Assembly: GCA_905182295.1 (NCBI GenBank)
Contig: CAJJAZ010000005.1
Span: 124,001 to 188,000 of the forward strand
Source: an uncultured Flavobacteriaceae bacterium
GTDB lineage: Bacteria; Bacteroidota; Bacteroidia; Flavobacteriales; Flavobacteriaceae
Direction: 5' to 3'
DNA: 64,000 nt
Below, piece after piece: positions 49,248 through 59,452 of the stretch (position 1 is its first letter; every line of letters starts with the position of its first letter). Under the pieces are notes generated by a model that was not told the origin of the DNA, did not search any database, and worked only from the letters and a program-made list of their open reading frames with translations. A program made the position numbers and the translations under genes.

Positions 49248-51689
49248 ATGAAAAAAACATTTACATTACTCGCTTTTTTATGGACTATCATTGGTGTTGG
49301 TCAAAGTCTCATGTCTCCCTCTGAATTTTTAGGATATGAATTAGGGACACAATTTTCCAGACACCATCAAGTAATGGATTATTACAAATACGTCTCAAAT
49401 ACCTTGCCAAATCAGGTTAAACTAGACACTTATGGTTACACCAATGAGAGTAGGCCTTTGGTTACCGCCATTCTTTCAACTGAAGAAAACATTGAAAACT
49501 TAGAAGCAATTAGAACAGCCCATTTAGACAACGCGAAAGGAACAAGCAATCCAGACAAAGCGATAGTATGGTTGTCCTACAATGTTCACGGTAACGAAAG
49601 CGTGAGTACAGAAGCCTCTATGCAGACCATTTACGAACTGCTCACAGAAAAAAAAGCATACCTAGAAAATACAGTGGTGATTATTGATCCATGTATTAAT
49701 CCAGACGGAAGAGACCGCTATATAAATTGGTACAACGAAAATAAAAACACCCCAAACCAAGTAGATCCAAATAGTGCAGAGCACCATGAAGGCTGGCTTT
49801 CTGGAAGGGCCAATCACTATATGTTTGACCTCAATAGGGATTGGGCATGGCTCACACAGGTAGAAAGCCAACAAAGGCTCAAAGTATTTAATCAATGGAT
49901 GCCACATGTGCATGTAGATTTTCATGAACAAGGCGTAGATTCTCCTTATTATTTTGCCCCAGCTGCAGAACCCTTTCACGAGGTGATCACTGACTTCCAA
50001 AGAGATTTTCAAATAGAAATAGGTAAAAATCACGCCAAATACTTTGACGCTAATGGATGGTTTTATTTCACCAAAGAACGCTTTGATTTACTATACCCTA
50101 GCTATGGGGACACCTACCCTACCTACAACGGAGGCGTTGGAATGACCTACGAACAAGGCGGTAGCGGTAGGGCAGGATTAGGGATTAAAACAAGCATAGG
50201 AGACACCCTTACTTTAAAGGATAGAATTGCCCACCACCACACCACCGGTCTTTCTACAGTAGAGGTAGCTGCGAGAAATGCACAAAAGTTAAATAGCTCA
50301 TTTAAGTCTTTCTTTAAAGACAAAAAGTACAAATACAAATCATATGTATTACAGGGTAAAAAAGGACATCTTAATGCGCTGGCAAAATTGTTAGACCAGC
50401 ACCAAATTAGCTATGGAAAAACAAGTGCAGCCCAGACCAAAGGTTTCCATTACGAGTCAGGGAAAGATCGATCAATGGCCATTCAATCCGATCATATGGT
50501 CATTCCTGGAGACCAATTAAAAGGCACATTGGTACAGGTGCTTTTTGAACCTGCCGCTAAATTATCTGACTCACTTACCTACGACATTACAGCCTGGTCC
50601 CTCCCATACGCCTATGGACTAGAAACAGTCGCTACAAACAATGCCGTTACAATAGACCAACCATTTACTCATAAGGATATTGACAACCAGCCTTTGTCTG
50701 AGCGTTCATATGCTTTTATTGCCCCTTGGGAAACTATGGACAACGCACGTTTTTTAGGAGACCTTATTCAGTCGGAAATTAGGGTAAGGTTTAGTGAAAA
50801 AGATTTCACTGTAAATGGGAATGCATTTTCAAAAGGGAGTTTAATCATTACCCGAGGAGACAACAGAAACTTGGTGAACTTTAATGTAACCTTAAGAAAT
50901 ATAGCCAATAAACACCAAGTCTCACTCACGCCAAGTACGACAGGATTTGTAGATAAAGGGGCAGATTTTGGTGCCGCTTCAGTGCCTATGGTGATGGATA
51001 AGAAAATAGCTGTTTTAAAAGGAGGACCCACGAGTTCTCTTGATTTCGGTGAAGTATGGCACTTTTTTGAGCAGCAATTAAATTATCCCATTACGGTGAT
51101 AGATGCAGATTATTTTGACAGGGTAAACCTAAGGGATTATGATGTCCTTATTTTGCCTGACGGCCGATACAGTTCTTTTTCTTCAGACAGCCGTAAATCT
51201 TCATTGAAAGAATTCACTAGAGCTGGCGGTAAGATCATTGCTATGGGAGGTGCACTAAGCCTATTTAGTCAAGGCGGTTTTTCCTTAAAAGAAAAAGATT
51301 TTGAAAGTGAGGAAAGTGAACTTAATATTCACGCCAACGGAGCGCGAGAAGGTATTAAAAACTATATCACAGGAGCAATTTTCAAGACAAATTTGGATCT
51401 GACCCATCCCTTAGCTTTTGGCTACAAAAAAGATTACTTTACATTAAAATTAGGCGCAGATGCTTATGAAACTTTAGACATTGGCACTGTAGCTAGTCTT
51501 GAAAATTCAAAACCAGTATCTGGCTTTGCTGGAAGCAATACATTGGAAAAAATGAAAAATACCCTTGTTTTTGGGGTAGACAATCAAGGAAGGGGCAGTG
51601 TCATTTACATGGTAGATAATCCATTATTTAGAGGGTTTTGGGAAAATGGAAAACTATTTTTTGCAAACGCCTTATTCCTAGTGCAATAA
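49248..51689 (+). CDS. Secreted M14-family zinc carboxypeptidase
   Basis: 'VWLSYNVHGNESVSTEASMQ' (HxxE), 'DPCINPDGRDRY', 'HVDFHEQGVDSPYYFAPAAEP'. Confidence 0.9.
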   Translation: MKKTFTLLAFLWTIIGVGQSLMSPSEFLGYELGTQFSRHHQVMDYYKYVSNTLPNQVKLDTYGYTNESRPLVTAILSTEENIENLEAIRTAHLDNAKGTSNPDKAIVWLSYNVHGNESVSTEASMQTIYELLTEKKAYLENTVVIIDPCINPDGRDRYINWYNENKNTPNQVDPNSAEHHEGWLSGRANHYMFDLNRDWAWLTQVESQQRLKVFNQWMPHVHVDFHEQGVDSPYYFAPAAEPFHEVITDFQRDFQIEIGKNHAKYFDANGWFYFTKERFDLLYPSYGDTYPTYNGGVGMTYEQGGSGRAGLGIKTSIGDTLTLKDRIAHHHTTGLSTVEVAARNAQKLNSSFKSFFKDKKYKYKSYVLQGKKGHLNALAKLLDQHQISYGKTSAAQTKGFHYESGKDRSMAIQSDHMVIPGDQLKGTLVQVLFEPAAKLSDSLTYDITAWSLPYAYGLETVATNNAVTIDQPFTHKDIDNQPLSERSYAFIAPWETMDNARFLGDLIQSEIRVRFSEKDFTVNGNAFSKGSLIITRGDNRNLVNFNVTLRNIANKHQVSLTPSTTGFVDKGADFGAASVPMVMDKKIAVLKGGPTSSLDFGEVWHFFEQQLNYPITVIDADYFDRVNLRDYDVLILPDGRYSSFSSDSRKSSLKEFTRAGGKIIAMGGALSLFSQGGFSLKEKDFESEESELNIHANGAREGIKNYITGAIFKTNLDLTHPLAFGYKKDYFTLKLGADAYETLDIGTVASLENSKPVSGFAGSNTLEKMKNTLVFGVDNQGRGSVIYMVDNPLFRGFWENGKLFFANALFLVQ

Positions 51690-51705
51690 AATAATTTAAT
51701 AGACC

Positions 51706-51785
51706 CGCAGTTTTTAAATGTCGTGATAAATCAGTATCTTAGGTATGCCCTATCTTCCTAAGATACAGCGCCTTTAAAAACTGCG
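51706..51785. repeat. Nested perfect inverted repeat (13-bp outer arms, 10-bp inner arms)
   Basis: cgcagtttttaaa (51706-51718) / tttaaaaactgcg (51773-51785); gtatcttagg (51734-51743) / cctaagatac (51757-51766). Confidence 0.95.
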
Positions 51786-51792
51786 ATGTACT

Positions 51793-53115
51793 ATGAAACA
51801 TTTAAAAAAATCCTCAAAAAAATCCTATTTGTTAACACCATTTTTAGTGTTGGCTTTTTGGTTTGGATCTGTACATGAAGTATGGAGTCAAAATACCCTT
51901 TCAAAAGAAACCCAAAACTTTACTGAGTTTAAAGGTAAGATCCTAGATGCTCAAACAAATAAAGTATTGGTTTTTGCTACAATTACCATCAAAGGAACCA
52001 ACGCGAGCACGGTGTCTAATGCACAAGGTGATTTTGTCCTTAAAGTACCCAACAGTCTTTTAAAAAATGCTTTAGAAGTATCTTTTCTTGGGTATGAAAC
52101 ACTGACAAAACAACTAGATGTTAAAGTATCTAACGCTTTTAATTTAGCCTTAGAACCGGCGGCAATTGCTTTGAACGAAGTAGATTTGATTATTCCAAAA
52201 TACGCTAAAACACTGGTAGAAGAGACTTTGGCTAGTAAAGGAGAGAATTACTTCAACAACCCAACTTTAATGACGGCTTTCTATAGGGAAACCATCAAGA
52301 AAAGAAGAAAGAATGTTTCCTTGTCTGAAGCGGTTGTATCCATCTATAAGAGTTCTTATGTCTCTAACCGAAAGGATGACCTTGCACTGTACAAAGCGAG
52401 AAAAAGCACCGATTACGCCAAACTAGATACTTTGGCGTTAAAACTACAAGGAGGCCCATTTAACACCTTGTATATAGACGTTATGAAATACCCTGAATAC
52501 TTATTCAGCGAAACTTATATGGACCGCTATAAATTTAGCTATGGAAGTGCGACAAGGGTCAACGACCAATTGGTTTATATTGTAAACTTTGAACCTCGAT
52601 CCTATTTGGAAGAGCCGCTGTTTAAAGGGCAGCTTTTTATAGATGTGGAACACAAAATACTCACCAAGGCCATTTTCTCACTGGATCTGTCTAACCCTAA
52701 AGAGGCCGCGAGACTTTTTGTGAAGAAAAAGCCCAAAAATGCCAATGTATGGCCCACAAAAGTAGCCTATAGGGTTGATTATAGAGAAAAAGACAATAAA
52801 TGGTATTACGGATACAGCAACTTACAACTCTCATTCAAAATTGATTGGGACGACAAATTATTCAATTCCGTTTACACCTTGAACTGTGAAATGGCTATTA
52901 CAGACTGGGAAAATACAGATAGGGATCAAATGCCCAAACGCAGAGACCTGTTAAAAACCTCTATGATTCTAACGGATGAAGCCATTGGTTTTTCAGACCC
53001 AGATTTTTGGGGCAATTACAATATTATTGAACCCGAAAAGTCCATAGAGAATGCCATTAAAAAAATAAGAAAACAATTGTCAAAAGCCAAAGAAAAAGGC
53101 GTGGTAAACCCTTAA
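51793..53115 (+). CDS. Secreted protein with N-terminal carboxypeptidase-regulatory-like domain
   Basis: 'KGKILDAQTNKVLVFATITIKGTNASTVSNAQGDFVLKVP'. Confidence 0.8.
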   Translation: MKHLKKSSKKSYLLTPFLVLAFWFGSVHEVWSQNTLSKETQNFTEFKGKILDAQTNKVLVFATITIKGTNASTVSNAQGDFVLKVPNSLLKNALEVSFLGYETLTKQLDVKVSNAFNLALEPAAIALNEVDLIIPKYAKTLVEETLASKGENYFNNPTLMTAFYRETIKKRRKNVSLSEAVVSIYKSSYVSNRKDDLALYKARKSTDYAKLDTLALKLQGGPFNTLYIDVMKYPEYLFSETYMDRYKFSYGSATRVNDQLVYIVNFEPRSYLEEPLFKGQLFIDVEHKILTKAIFSLDLSNPKEAARLFVKKKPKNANVWPTKVAYRVDYREKDNKWYYGYSNLQLSFKIDWDDKLFNSVYTLNCEMAITDWENTDRDQMPKRRDLLKTSMILTDEAIGFSDPDFWGNYNIIEPEKSIENAIKKIRKQLSKAKEKGVVNP

Positions 53116-53122
53116 TTTAGTT

Positions 53123-54163
53123 ATGATTAAAAGAAGACATTTCCTCTCTGGCTTACTCTCTTTTGGAGCTACAACGTTATTAGCAAATACGACTAAAACA
53201 CCTCATATCCCCAAGAAAAGTCTATATCCGAAGCGTTTAGAAAAAGGTCAGACCATAGGCTTGATCGCTCCTGGATTCGCTGTGAGTCAGGAGAAAATAA
53301 CCCAAATAGTATTGTTCCTTGAGCAGAGCGGTTTTAAAGTATTTCAAACGGGCAGAATTGGCCATCATGGATATTTCAGTAATACAGATGAACAAAGGGC
53401 CTTAGATGTCATGGAAATGTTTTCTAACCCCTCTATAGATGCCATTTTATGTGCCAGAGGTGGTTATGGATGTACGCGAATTTTAGATTTATTAGATTAT
53501 AATATTATTAAAAATAATTCTAAAATTCTTTTGGGCTTTTCAGATGTGACTGCCCTAATCCAAGGGATCTATTCAAAAACTGGGTTAATTGGGTTTCACG
53601 GACCGGTAGGAACTACCATAGAGAATCAATACGCACAATCCTGTATTGAAAGCTTACTCATTAACCTTTCTAATCAAACCGTTATTACCCCAGTAAATTT
53701 AGAAGGAAGTCAATACAAATCATCTTCTGAATACCAGAGATATACCATCCACCCAGGAGTTGCAAAGGGCAAATTAGTTGGAGGAAGCCTAACGCTAATC
53801 ACAGCTTTAATAGGAACTCCTTATGAAATAGACTTTACTGACTGCATTGTTTGTATTGAAGACGTAGAAGAGAAACCCTACCGAATAGACAGAATGCTCA
53901 CACAGTTACTGGGATCAAAAACATTTAAACAAGCAGCAGGAATTGCTTTTGGCGTATGCGCTGGCTGTGACGCTGAAAAGAATCAGGGAAATTTCACCCT
54001 AAGAGAAGTGATTGAAAATAGAATAAGTGATTTAAAAATCCCCGCCGCTTATGGACTGTCATTTGGACATGTACCAGATAATTGCACGCTGCCTATAGGG
54101 GCTCAATCGGTTTTTAATGCAGATAATCTAGAAATTACAGTGGTAGAGGCCGTTGTTAAATAA
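53123..54163 (+). CDS. LD-carboxypeptidase (S66 family) with Tat-like leader
   Basis: 'MIKRRHFLSGLLSFGATTLLA' leader; 'IGLIAPGFAVS', 'ILCARGGYGCTRILD', 'LLGFSDVTALI', 'GFHGPVG'. Confidence 0.92.
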   Translation: MIKRRHFLSGLLSFGATTLLANTTKTPHIPKKSLYPKRLEKGQTIGLIAPGFAVSQEKITQIVLFLEQSGFKVFQTGRIGHHGYFSNTDEQRALDVMEMFSNPSIDAILCARGGYGCTRILDLLDYNIIKNNSKILLGFSDVTALIQGIYSKTGLIGFHGPVGTTIENQYAQSCIESLLINLSNQTVITPVNLEGSQYKSSSEYQRYTIHPGVAKGKLVGGSLTLITALIGTPYEIDFTDCIVCIEDVEEKPYRIDRMLTQLLGSKTFKQAAGIAFGVCAGCDAEKNQGNFTLREVIENRISDLKIPAAYGLSFGHVPDNCTLPIGAQSVFNADNLEITVVEAVVK

Positions 54164-54208
54164 CTAACACAGTTAAAAAGCAAGCCCAATATTATGATAT
54201 TGAAATGA

Positions 54209-56410
54209 CTAATTGGCTACCTCACTAATGAACACAATACGGTACAACCTGAGTTCCTCTTCTTCATAATCTCCATCAAAAGCCGCATTGGCTGTTTCTA
54301 TGTCATCCGAGTCAGATTGTAGAAAGTAGTCATGTAACTCCTCTTGTTGGTCTTCATCTAAAATTTCATCTACCCAGTAGCCTAGGCTTAATTTAGTTCC
54401 CGAAAAGACTATTTGCTCCATTTCTTTAATCAAATCATCTGTTGTGAGTCCTTTTGCTTGCGCTATGTCATCTAAAGGTAATTTTCTATCTATATTTTGA
54501 ATGATATACAGTTTCAAAACAGAATTGGCTCCGGTACTTTTCACAACCAAATCCTGGGGTCTATAAATGTCGTTGTCTGTTACGTATTGATTGATAGCCT
54601 CTAAAAATGGGGTGCCATATTTTTTAGCTTTCCCCTCTCCTACGCCGTGAATATTGACAAGTTCCCCGTAGCTTAAAGGGTATTTCAATGCCATGTCCTG
54701 TAAAGAAGGTTCCTGAAAAATCACATATGGAGGTACATTGAGTTTCTTGGATTGAGATACGGTAAGTGATTTTAATACTTTATAAAGTGCTTCATCTGCC
54801 ACACCAGCAGCAGCTTTAGCTGCACTCACTATAGCCTGATCATTAGCGGCACTATAAATATGGTCTTTTGTCATTAAAAAAGAAACCGGACGGTCTAAAT
54901 AAGACTTCCCATGGGCAGTTAATTTAAGAATACCGTACTGTTCAATTTCCTTTTTGAGATAACCAGCTACCAGAGATTGGCGAATTAATGCCATCCAATA
55001 CCCCTTGTCTTTTTCATTCCCAATACCAAAAAAAGACTTCTCATCTGTTCTGTGAGAACTGATCAATGCATTGGCCTTACCTAAAAGCACCTTTACAATT
55101 TCTTTAGACTTAAACTTCTCCTTGGTTTCTTGAACAACACGAAGTAATTTCACCAACTGAGCCCCTGCTTCCTCTTTTTCTTTAGGATTTCTTGAATTAT
55201 CGTCCATCTCTGCACCTTCGCCATGAACCTCATCAAAATCTTCTCCAAAGTAGTGAAGTATAAATTTTCTTCTAGAAATGGAAGTCTCTGCAAAGCCAAC
55301 AATTTCTTGTAATAATGCGTTCCCTATCTCTTGTTCGGCGACTGGTTTACCCGCCATAAACTTTTCTAACTTCTCTACATCTTTATAGGAGTAAAAGGCC
55401 AAGCAATGTCCTTCTCCTCCATCTCTTCCAGCCCTTCCTGTTTCTTGATAATAACTTTCAATACTCTTTGGAATATCGTGGTGAATTACATACCTCACGT
55501 CTGGTTTATCTATCCCCATACCAAAGGCTATAGTCGCTATCACAACATCTACCTCTTCCATGAGAAACATATCTTGATATTTAGACCTCGTTTTAGTGTC
55601 AAATCCAGCATGATAAGGCACAGCGCTTACCCCATTTACTTGTAATATCTGAGCGAGTTCCTCTACTTTTTTTCTACTAAGGCAATAAATAATACCTGAT
55701 TTACCAACATGTTGTTTTACAAATCGAATAATATCTGCCTCTATATTCTGAGTTTTTGGCTGTACTTCATAAAAAAGATTAGGTCTATTAAAGGAAGATT
55801 TAAAAACTGTGGCATCGGTAATTCCCAAGTTTTTAATAATGTCTTCCTGGACCTTAGGTGTTGCAGTGGCCGTAAGTCCTATAATTGGAATATTCGTACC
55901 AACCCTGTCAATAATTCTTTGCAAATTTCTGTATTCAGGCCTAAAATCATGCCCCCACTCTGAAATACAATGCGCTTCATCTACAGCAACAAATGAAATC
56001 GTTACTGTATTTAAAAAAGCAACATTCTCTTCCTTTGTTAGGGATTCTGGCGCCACGTATAAAAGCTTAGTAATTCCATTGGTAACATCGCTTTTAACTT
56101 GTTTTATTTCTGTCTTAGTCAAAGATGAATTTAATACATGAGCCACTCCAGCATTGGAAGAAACCCCTCTAATGGCGTCTACCTGATTTTTCATTAATGC
56201 AATTAATGGGGAAACCACTATAGCTGTTCCCTCTTGAAGTAAAGCGGGCAATTGATAGCACATGGATTTACCTCCGCCAGTGGGCATGATCACAAAACTA
56301 TGCTTCTTGGCCAATACATTCTTAATTACAGCTTCTTGACGTCCTTTAAACTCCGAGAAACCAAAGTATTGTTTCAGGGCAGCACGCAAGTCATAATCAT
56401 TCATTTCCAT
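54209..56410 (-). CDS. recQ: ATP-dependent DNA helicase RecQ
   Basis: 'FVIMPTGGGKSMCYQLPAL', 'VDEAHCISEWGHDFRPEY', 'GIIYCLSRKKVEELA', 'QETGRAGRDG', HRDC-like region. Confidence 0.96.
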   Translation of the reverse strand: MEMNDYDLRAALKQYFGFSEFKGRQEAVIKNVLAKKHSFVIMPTGGGKSMCYQLPALLQEGTAIVVSPLIALMKNQVDAIRGVSSNAGVAHVLNSSLTKTEIKQVKSDVTNGITKLLYVAPESLTKEENVAFLNTVTISFVAVDEAHCISEWGHDFRPEYRNLQRIIDRVGTNIPIIGLTATATPKVQEDIIKNLGITDATVFKSSFNRPNLFYEVQPKTQNIEADIIRFVKQHVGKSGIIYCLSRKKVEELAQILQVNGVSAVPYHAGFDTKTRSKYQDMFLMEEVDVVIATIAFGMGIDKPDVRYVIHHDIPKSIESYYQETGRAGRDGGEGHCLAFYSYKDVEKLEKFMAGKPVAEQEIGNALLQEIVGFAETSISRRKFILHYFGEDFDEVHGEGAEMDDNSRNPKEKEEAGAQLVKLLRVVQETKEKFKSKEIVKVLLGKANALISSHRTDEKSFFGIGNEKDKGYWMALIRQSLVAGYLKKEIEQYGILKLTAHGKSYLDRPVSFLMTKDHIYSAANDQAIVSAAKAAAGVADEALYKVLKSLTVSQSKKLNVPPYVIFQEPSLQDMALKYPLSYGELVNIHGVGEGKAKKYGTPFLEAINQYVTDNDIYRPQDLVVKSTGANSVLKLYIIQNIDRKLPLDDIAQAKGLTTDDLIKEMEQIVFSGTKLSLGYWVDEILDEDQQEELHDYFLQSDSDDIETANAAFDGDYEEEELRLYRIVFISEVAN

Positions 56411-56555
56411 AAGATTGTTCCGTCAAATTTTTGGGGTGGGTCTTTTTTACTTAATAATTAAAGTAAAAACACCGCATATAGGTATCTTTGTGTAATTTTG
56501 TGTTCTAAATATAATACATTCTTTTCGCAAAAGAACCATAAAAAATATTTTTCAG

Positions 56556-57521
56556 TTGAATTCTACTCCAAAAATTTTAGAGAGCGCCATTAGAACTTTT
56601 CAAATTGAAAGGGATGCATTAGACGCCATTATACCTCTATTAAACGAAGCTTTTGAAAAGGCTGTTCTAACCATATTGCAATCTACTGGACGAGTGGTTA
56701 TTACAGGTATTGGGAAAAGTGCCATAATCGCCAATAAAATCGTAGCAACCATGAATTCAACAGGTACTCCTGCTATTTTTATGCATGCAGCAGACGCCAT
56801 TCATGGCGATTTAGGCACCATCCAAAATGGAGACCCAGTAATTTGTATTTCAAAAAGCGGGAACACTCCGGAAATTAAAGTTTTGGTCCCGCTGTTAAAG
56901 CGAGGGCAAAACCCATTAATAGTCATTACTGGAAACCCAGATTCATTTTTAGCCCAACAAGCAGATTATGTGCTAAACACCTATGTAGCTAAAGAAGCCT
57001 GTCCAAATAACTTAGCCCCTACCACAAGTACGACCGCACAACTGGTGATGGGAGATGCAATTGCTATATGCCTTTTGGAGCTCAAAGCGTTTGGATCCAA
57101 AGATTTTGCCCAATACCATCCCGGAGGTGCTTTGGGGAAAAAATTATATTTGAGGGTGTCAGATCTGGTTAAAAATAATGCCACTCCAATGGTGGAACCT
57201 ATGACTAAAGTAAAAGAAGTCATTATGGAGATTTCTGAAAAGCTTCTCGGTGCAGCAGCTGTGGTTGAAGGAAATAAGATTGTGGGTGTTGTTACAGATG
57301 GAGACATACGAAGAATGCTTAACAAGCATGACAATATCGCCTCCCTTTGTGCTAAAGATATTATGAGCCATTATCCTAAAACCATTTCTCAAGACGCTAT
57401 GGCAGTAGAGGCACTTAAAATAATGCAAGAAAACCACATTACGCAATTGTTAGCGGTTCATGAAAATAATTATGTAGGAATTGTACATTTACATAACTTA
57501 ATTCAAGAAGGACTGGTATAA
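56556..57521 (+). CDS. kdsD: KpsF/GutQ-type arabinose-5-phosphate isomerase (SIS + CBS), TTG start
   Basis: 'GRVVITGIGKSAIIANKIVATMNSTGTPAIFMHAADAIHGDLG', 'QYHPGGALGKKLYLRVSDL', CBS pair. Confidence 0.93.
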   Translation: MNSTPKILESAIRTFQIERDALDAIIPLLNEAFEKAVLTILQSTGRVVITGIGKSAIIANKIVATMNSTGTPAIFMHAADAIHGDLGTIQNGDPVICISKSGNTPEIKVLVPLLKRGQNPLIVITGNPDSFLAQQADYVLNTYVAKEACPNNLAPTTSTTAQLVMGDAIAICLLELKAFGSKDFAQYHPGGALGKKLYLRVSDLVKNNATPMVEPMTKVKEVIMEISEKLLGAAAVVEGNKIVGVVTDGDIRRMLNKHDNIASLCAKDIMSHYPKTISQDAMAVEALKIMQENHITQLLAVHENNYVGIVHLHNLIQEGLV

Positions 57522-58351
57522 TGGCACAACAAAAGAACGTGAATGAGATGTCTTTCTTAGACCATCTAGAAGAACTTAGGTGGCACCTTATAAGAGCTAC
57601 CATGGCTATTCTCATTATAGGCACTGTGGCTTTTTTAATGAAAGACTTTGTTTTTGAAACTGTCTTATTCGGTCCAAAAAAACCAGATTTCCCCACTTAC
57701 AAAATGTTTTGCAACCTTTCTCAATTATTAGGTTTTAGCGATGCATTTTGCAGCACTGAACCTTTGTTCAGAATTCAAAGTAGGGAAATGGCAGGCCAAT
57801 TTTCTGCACATATATGGACTTCTATATGGGCAGGTCTTATTGTAGGTTTTCCTTATGTATTATATGAAATATGGAAATTCATTGGCCCTGGCTTACATGA
57901 GACAGAAAGAAAAAATGCCAGAGGATTTATTTTTGTAGCTTCATTTTTGTTTTTTTCAGGAGTGCTTTTTGGCTACTATATTGTTGCCCCACTATCAATT
58001 AATTTTTTAGGAAGCTATACCGTTAGTAAGGAAGTTTTTAACGACATTGACCTAAATTCTTACGTAGCAACAGTAAGGGCTTCAGTATTGGCCTGCGGGC
58101 TTATTTTTGAGCTACCTATAGTTGTTTATTTCCTTACTAAAGTGGGATTAGTGACTCCTGAAATACTCAAAAAGTATCGTAAAATATCGTTGGTAGTTGT
58201 TTTAATGTTGTCTGCTATTATTACACCTCCAGATGTGGCCAGCCAAATAGTTGTTGCTGTACCCATCATGATATTATACCAAATTAGTATTGTAATTTCT
58301 AGAATAGTGATCAAAAGAGATTTAAAAAAAATGCGTAAAAATGAAAAGTGA
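57521..58351 (+). CDS. tatC: Sec-independent protein translocase TatC
   Basis: 'MSFLDHLEELRWHLIRATMAI', 'ALLFE'-equivalent 'LACGLIFELPIVVYFLTKVGLV'; overlaps the upstream stop (TAATG). Confidence 0.95.
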   Translation: MAQQKNVNEMSFLDHLEELRWHLIRATMAILIIGTVAFLMKDFVFETVLFGPKKPDFPTYKMFCNLSQLLGFSDAFCSTEPLFRIQSREMAGQFSAHIWTSIWAGLIVGFPYVLYEIWKFIGPGLHETERKNARGFIFVASFLFFSGVLFGYYIVAPLSINFLGSYTVSKEVFNDIDLNSYVATVRASVLACGLIFELPIVVYFLTKVGLVTPEILKKYRKISLVVVLMLSAIITPPDVASQIVVAVPIMILYQISIVISRIVIKRDLKKMRKNEK

Positions 58352-58691
58352 AGTTCAAGAGTTTAATGACTATAGGGCTAAGATGAATGAAAAAATTTTA
58401 GCTGACAATAATAAGTTAATCAAGCGTATTTTTAATTTAGACACCAATGCTTTTGCAAAAGGAGCCTTGGATGTGAAAACAAAAGAACTTTTAGGTTTAG
58501 TAGCCTCAGCAGTATTGCGATGTGACGACTGTGTAAAATACCATTTAGAGAAGTCTTCAAAGGCAGGTGCTAGTCATGAAGAAGTCATGGAAACCTTAGG
58601 AATAGCTACCTTGGTAGGCGGAACAATTGTCATTCCTCATTTAAGAAGGGCTTACGAATACTGGGAAGCCATTCAAGAAGAAAATAAATAG
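58341..58691 (+). CDS. Carboxymuconolactone decarboxylase family (AhpD-like) protein
   Basis: 'SAVLRCDDCVKYHLEKSSKAGASHEEVMETLGIA' with CxxC-x3-H. Confidence 0.92.
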   Translation: MKSEVQEFNDYRAKMNEKILADNNKLIKRIFNLDTNAFAKGALDVKTKELLGLVASAVLRCDDCVKYHLEKSSKAGASHEEVMETLGIATLVGGTIVIPHLRRAYEYWEAIQEENK

Positions 58692-58711
58692 CAAATACCA
58701 AACAACTGTCT

Positions 58712-59452
58712 ATGAAATTAAGTGCCACTAATATCACGAAGTCATACCGCGGACGTACCGTAGTTAAAGGTATTTCTCTAGAAGTAAACCAAGGAGAAAT
58801 AGTGGGTTTATTAGGCCCTAACGGAGCGGGTAAAACCACTTCATTCTATATGATTGTAGGTCTTATAAAGCCCAATGGTGGTGCCATTCATTTAGATCAG
58901 ACAAACATCACCAATTACCCCATGTACAAAAGGGCTCAAAGCGGTATTGGCTATTTGGCTCAAGAAGCTTCTGTGTTTAGAAAACTAAGTATTGAAGAAA
59001 ATATCATGAGCGTATTACAACTCACGAATCTTTCCAAGAAAGAGCAAGAAATGAAGATGGAATCCCTTATTGAAGAATTTAGCTTGGGACACATTAGAAA
59101 AAACAGGGGAGATTTACTTTCGGGTGGAGAAAGAAGAAGGACGGAAATTGCTAGAGCATTAGCCACGGATCCAAAATTCATACTCTTAGACGAACCTTTT
59201 GCTGGTGTAGACCCTGTAGCAGTAGAAGATATTCAAAGAATTGTGGCTCAGCTAAAAGATAAAAATATTGGGATATTAATTACAGACCACAACGTTCAAG
59301 AGACTTTAGCCATTACAGAACGATCTTATTTAATGTTCGAGGGAGGCATTCTAAAGGCTGGAGTTCCAGAAGATTTAGCTAAAGATGAAATGGTTAGAAA
59401 AGTATATTTAGGTCAAAATTTTGAGCTCAGAAAAAAGAAACTCGATTTCTAA
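58712..59452 (+). CDS. lptB: LPS export ABC transporter ATP-binding protein
   Basis: 'VVKGISLEVNQGEIVGLLGPNGAGKTTSFYMIVGLIKPNGG', 'GIGYLAQEASVFRKLSIEENI', 'LLSGGERRRTEIARALA'. Confidence 0.94.
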   Translation: MKLSATNITKSYRGRTVVKGISLEVNQGEIVGLLGPNGAGKTTSFYMIVGLIKPNGGAIHLDQTNITNYPMYKRAQSGIGYLAQEASVFRKLSIEENIMSVLQLTNLSKKEQEMKMESLIEEFSLGHIRKNRGDLLSGGERRRTEIARALATDPKFILLDEPFAGVDPVAVEDIQRIVAQLKDKNIGILITDHNVQETLAITERSYLMFEGGILKAGVPEDLAKDEMVRKVYLGQNFELRKKKLDF

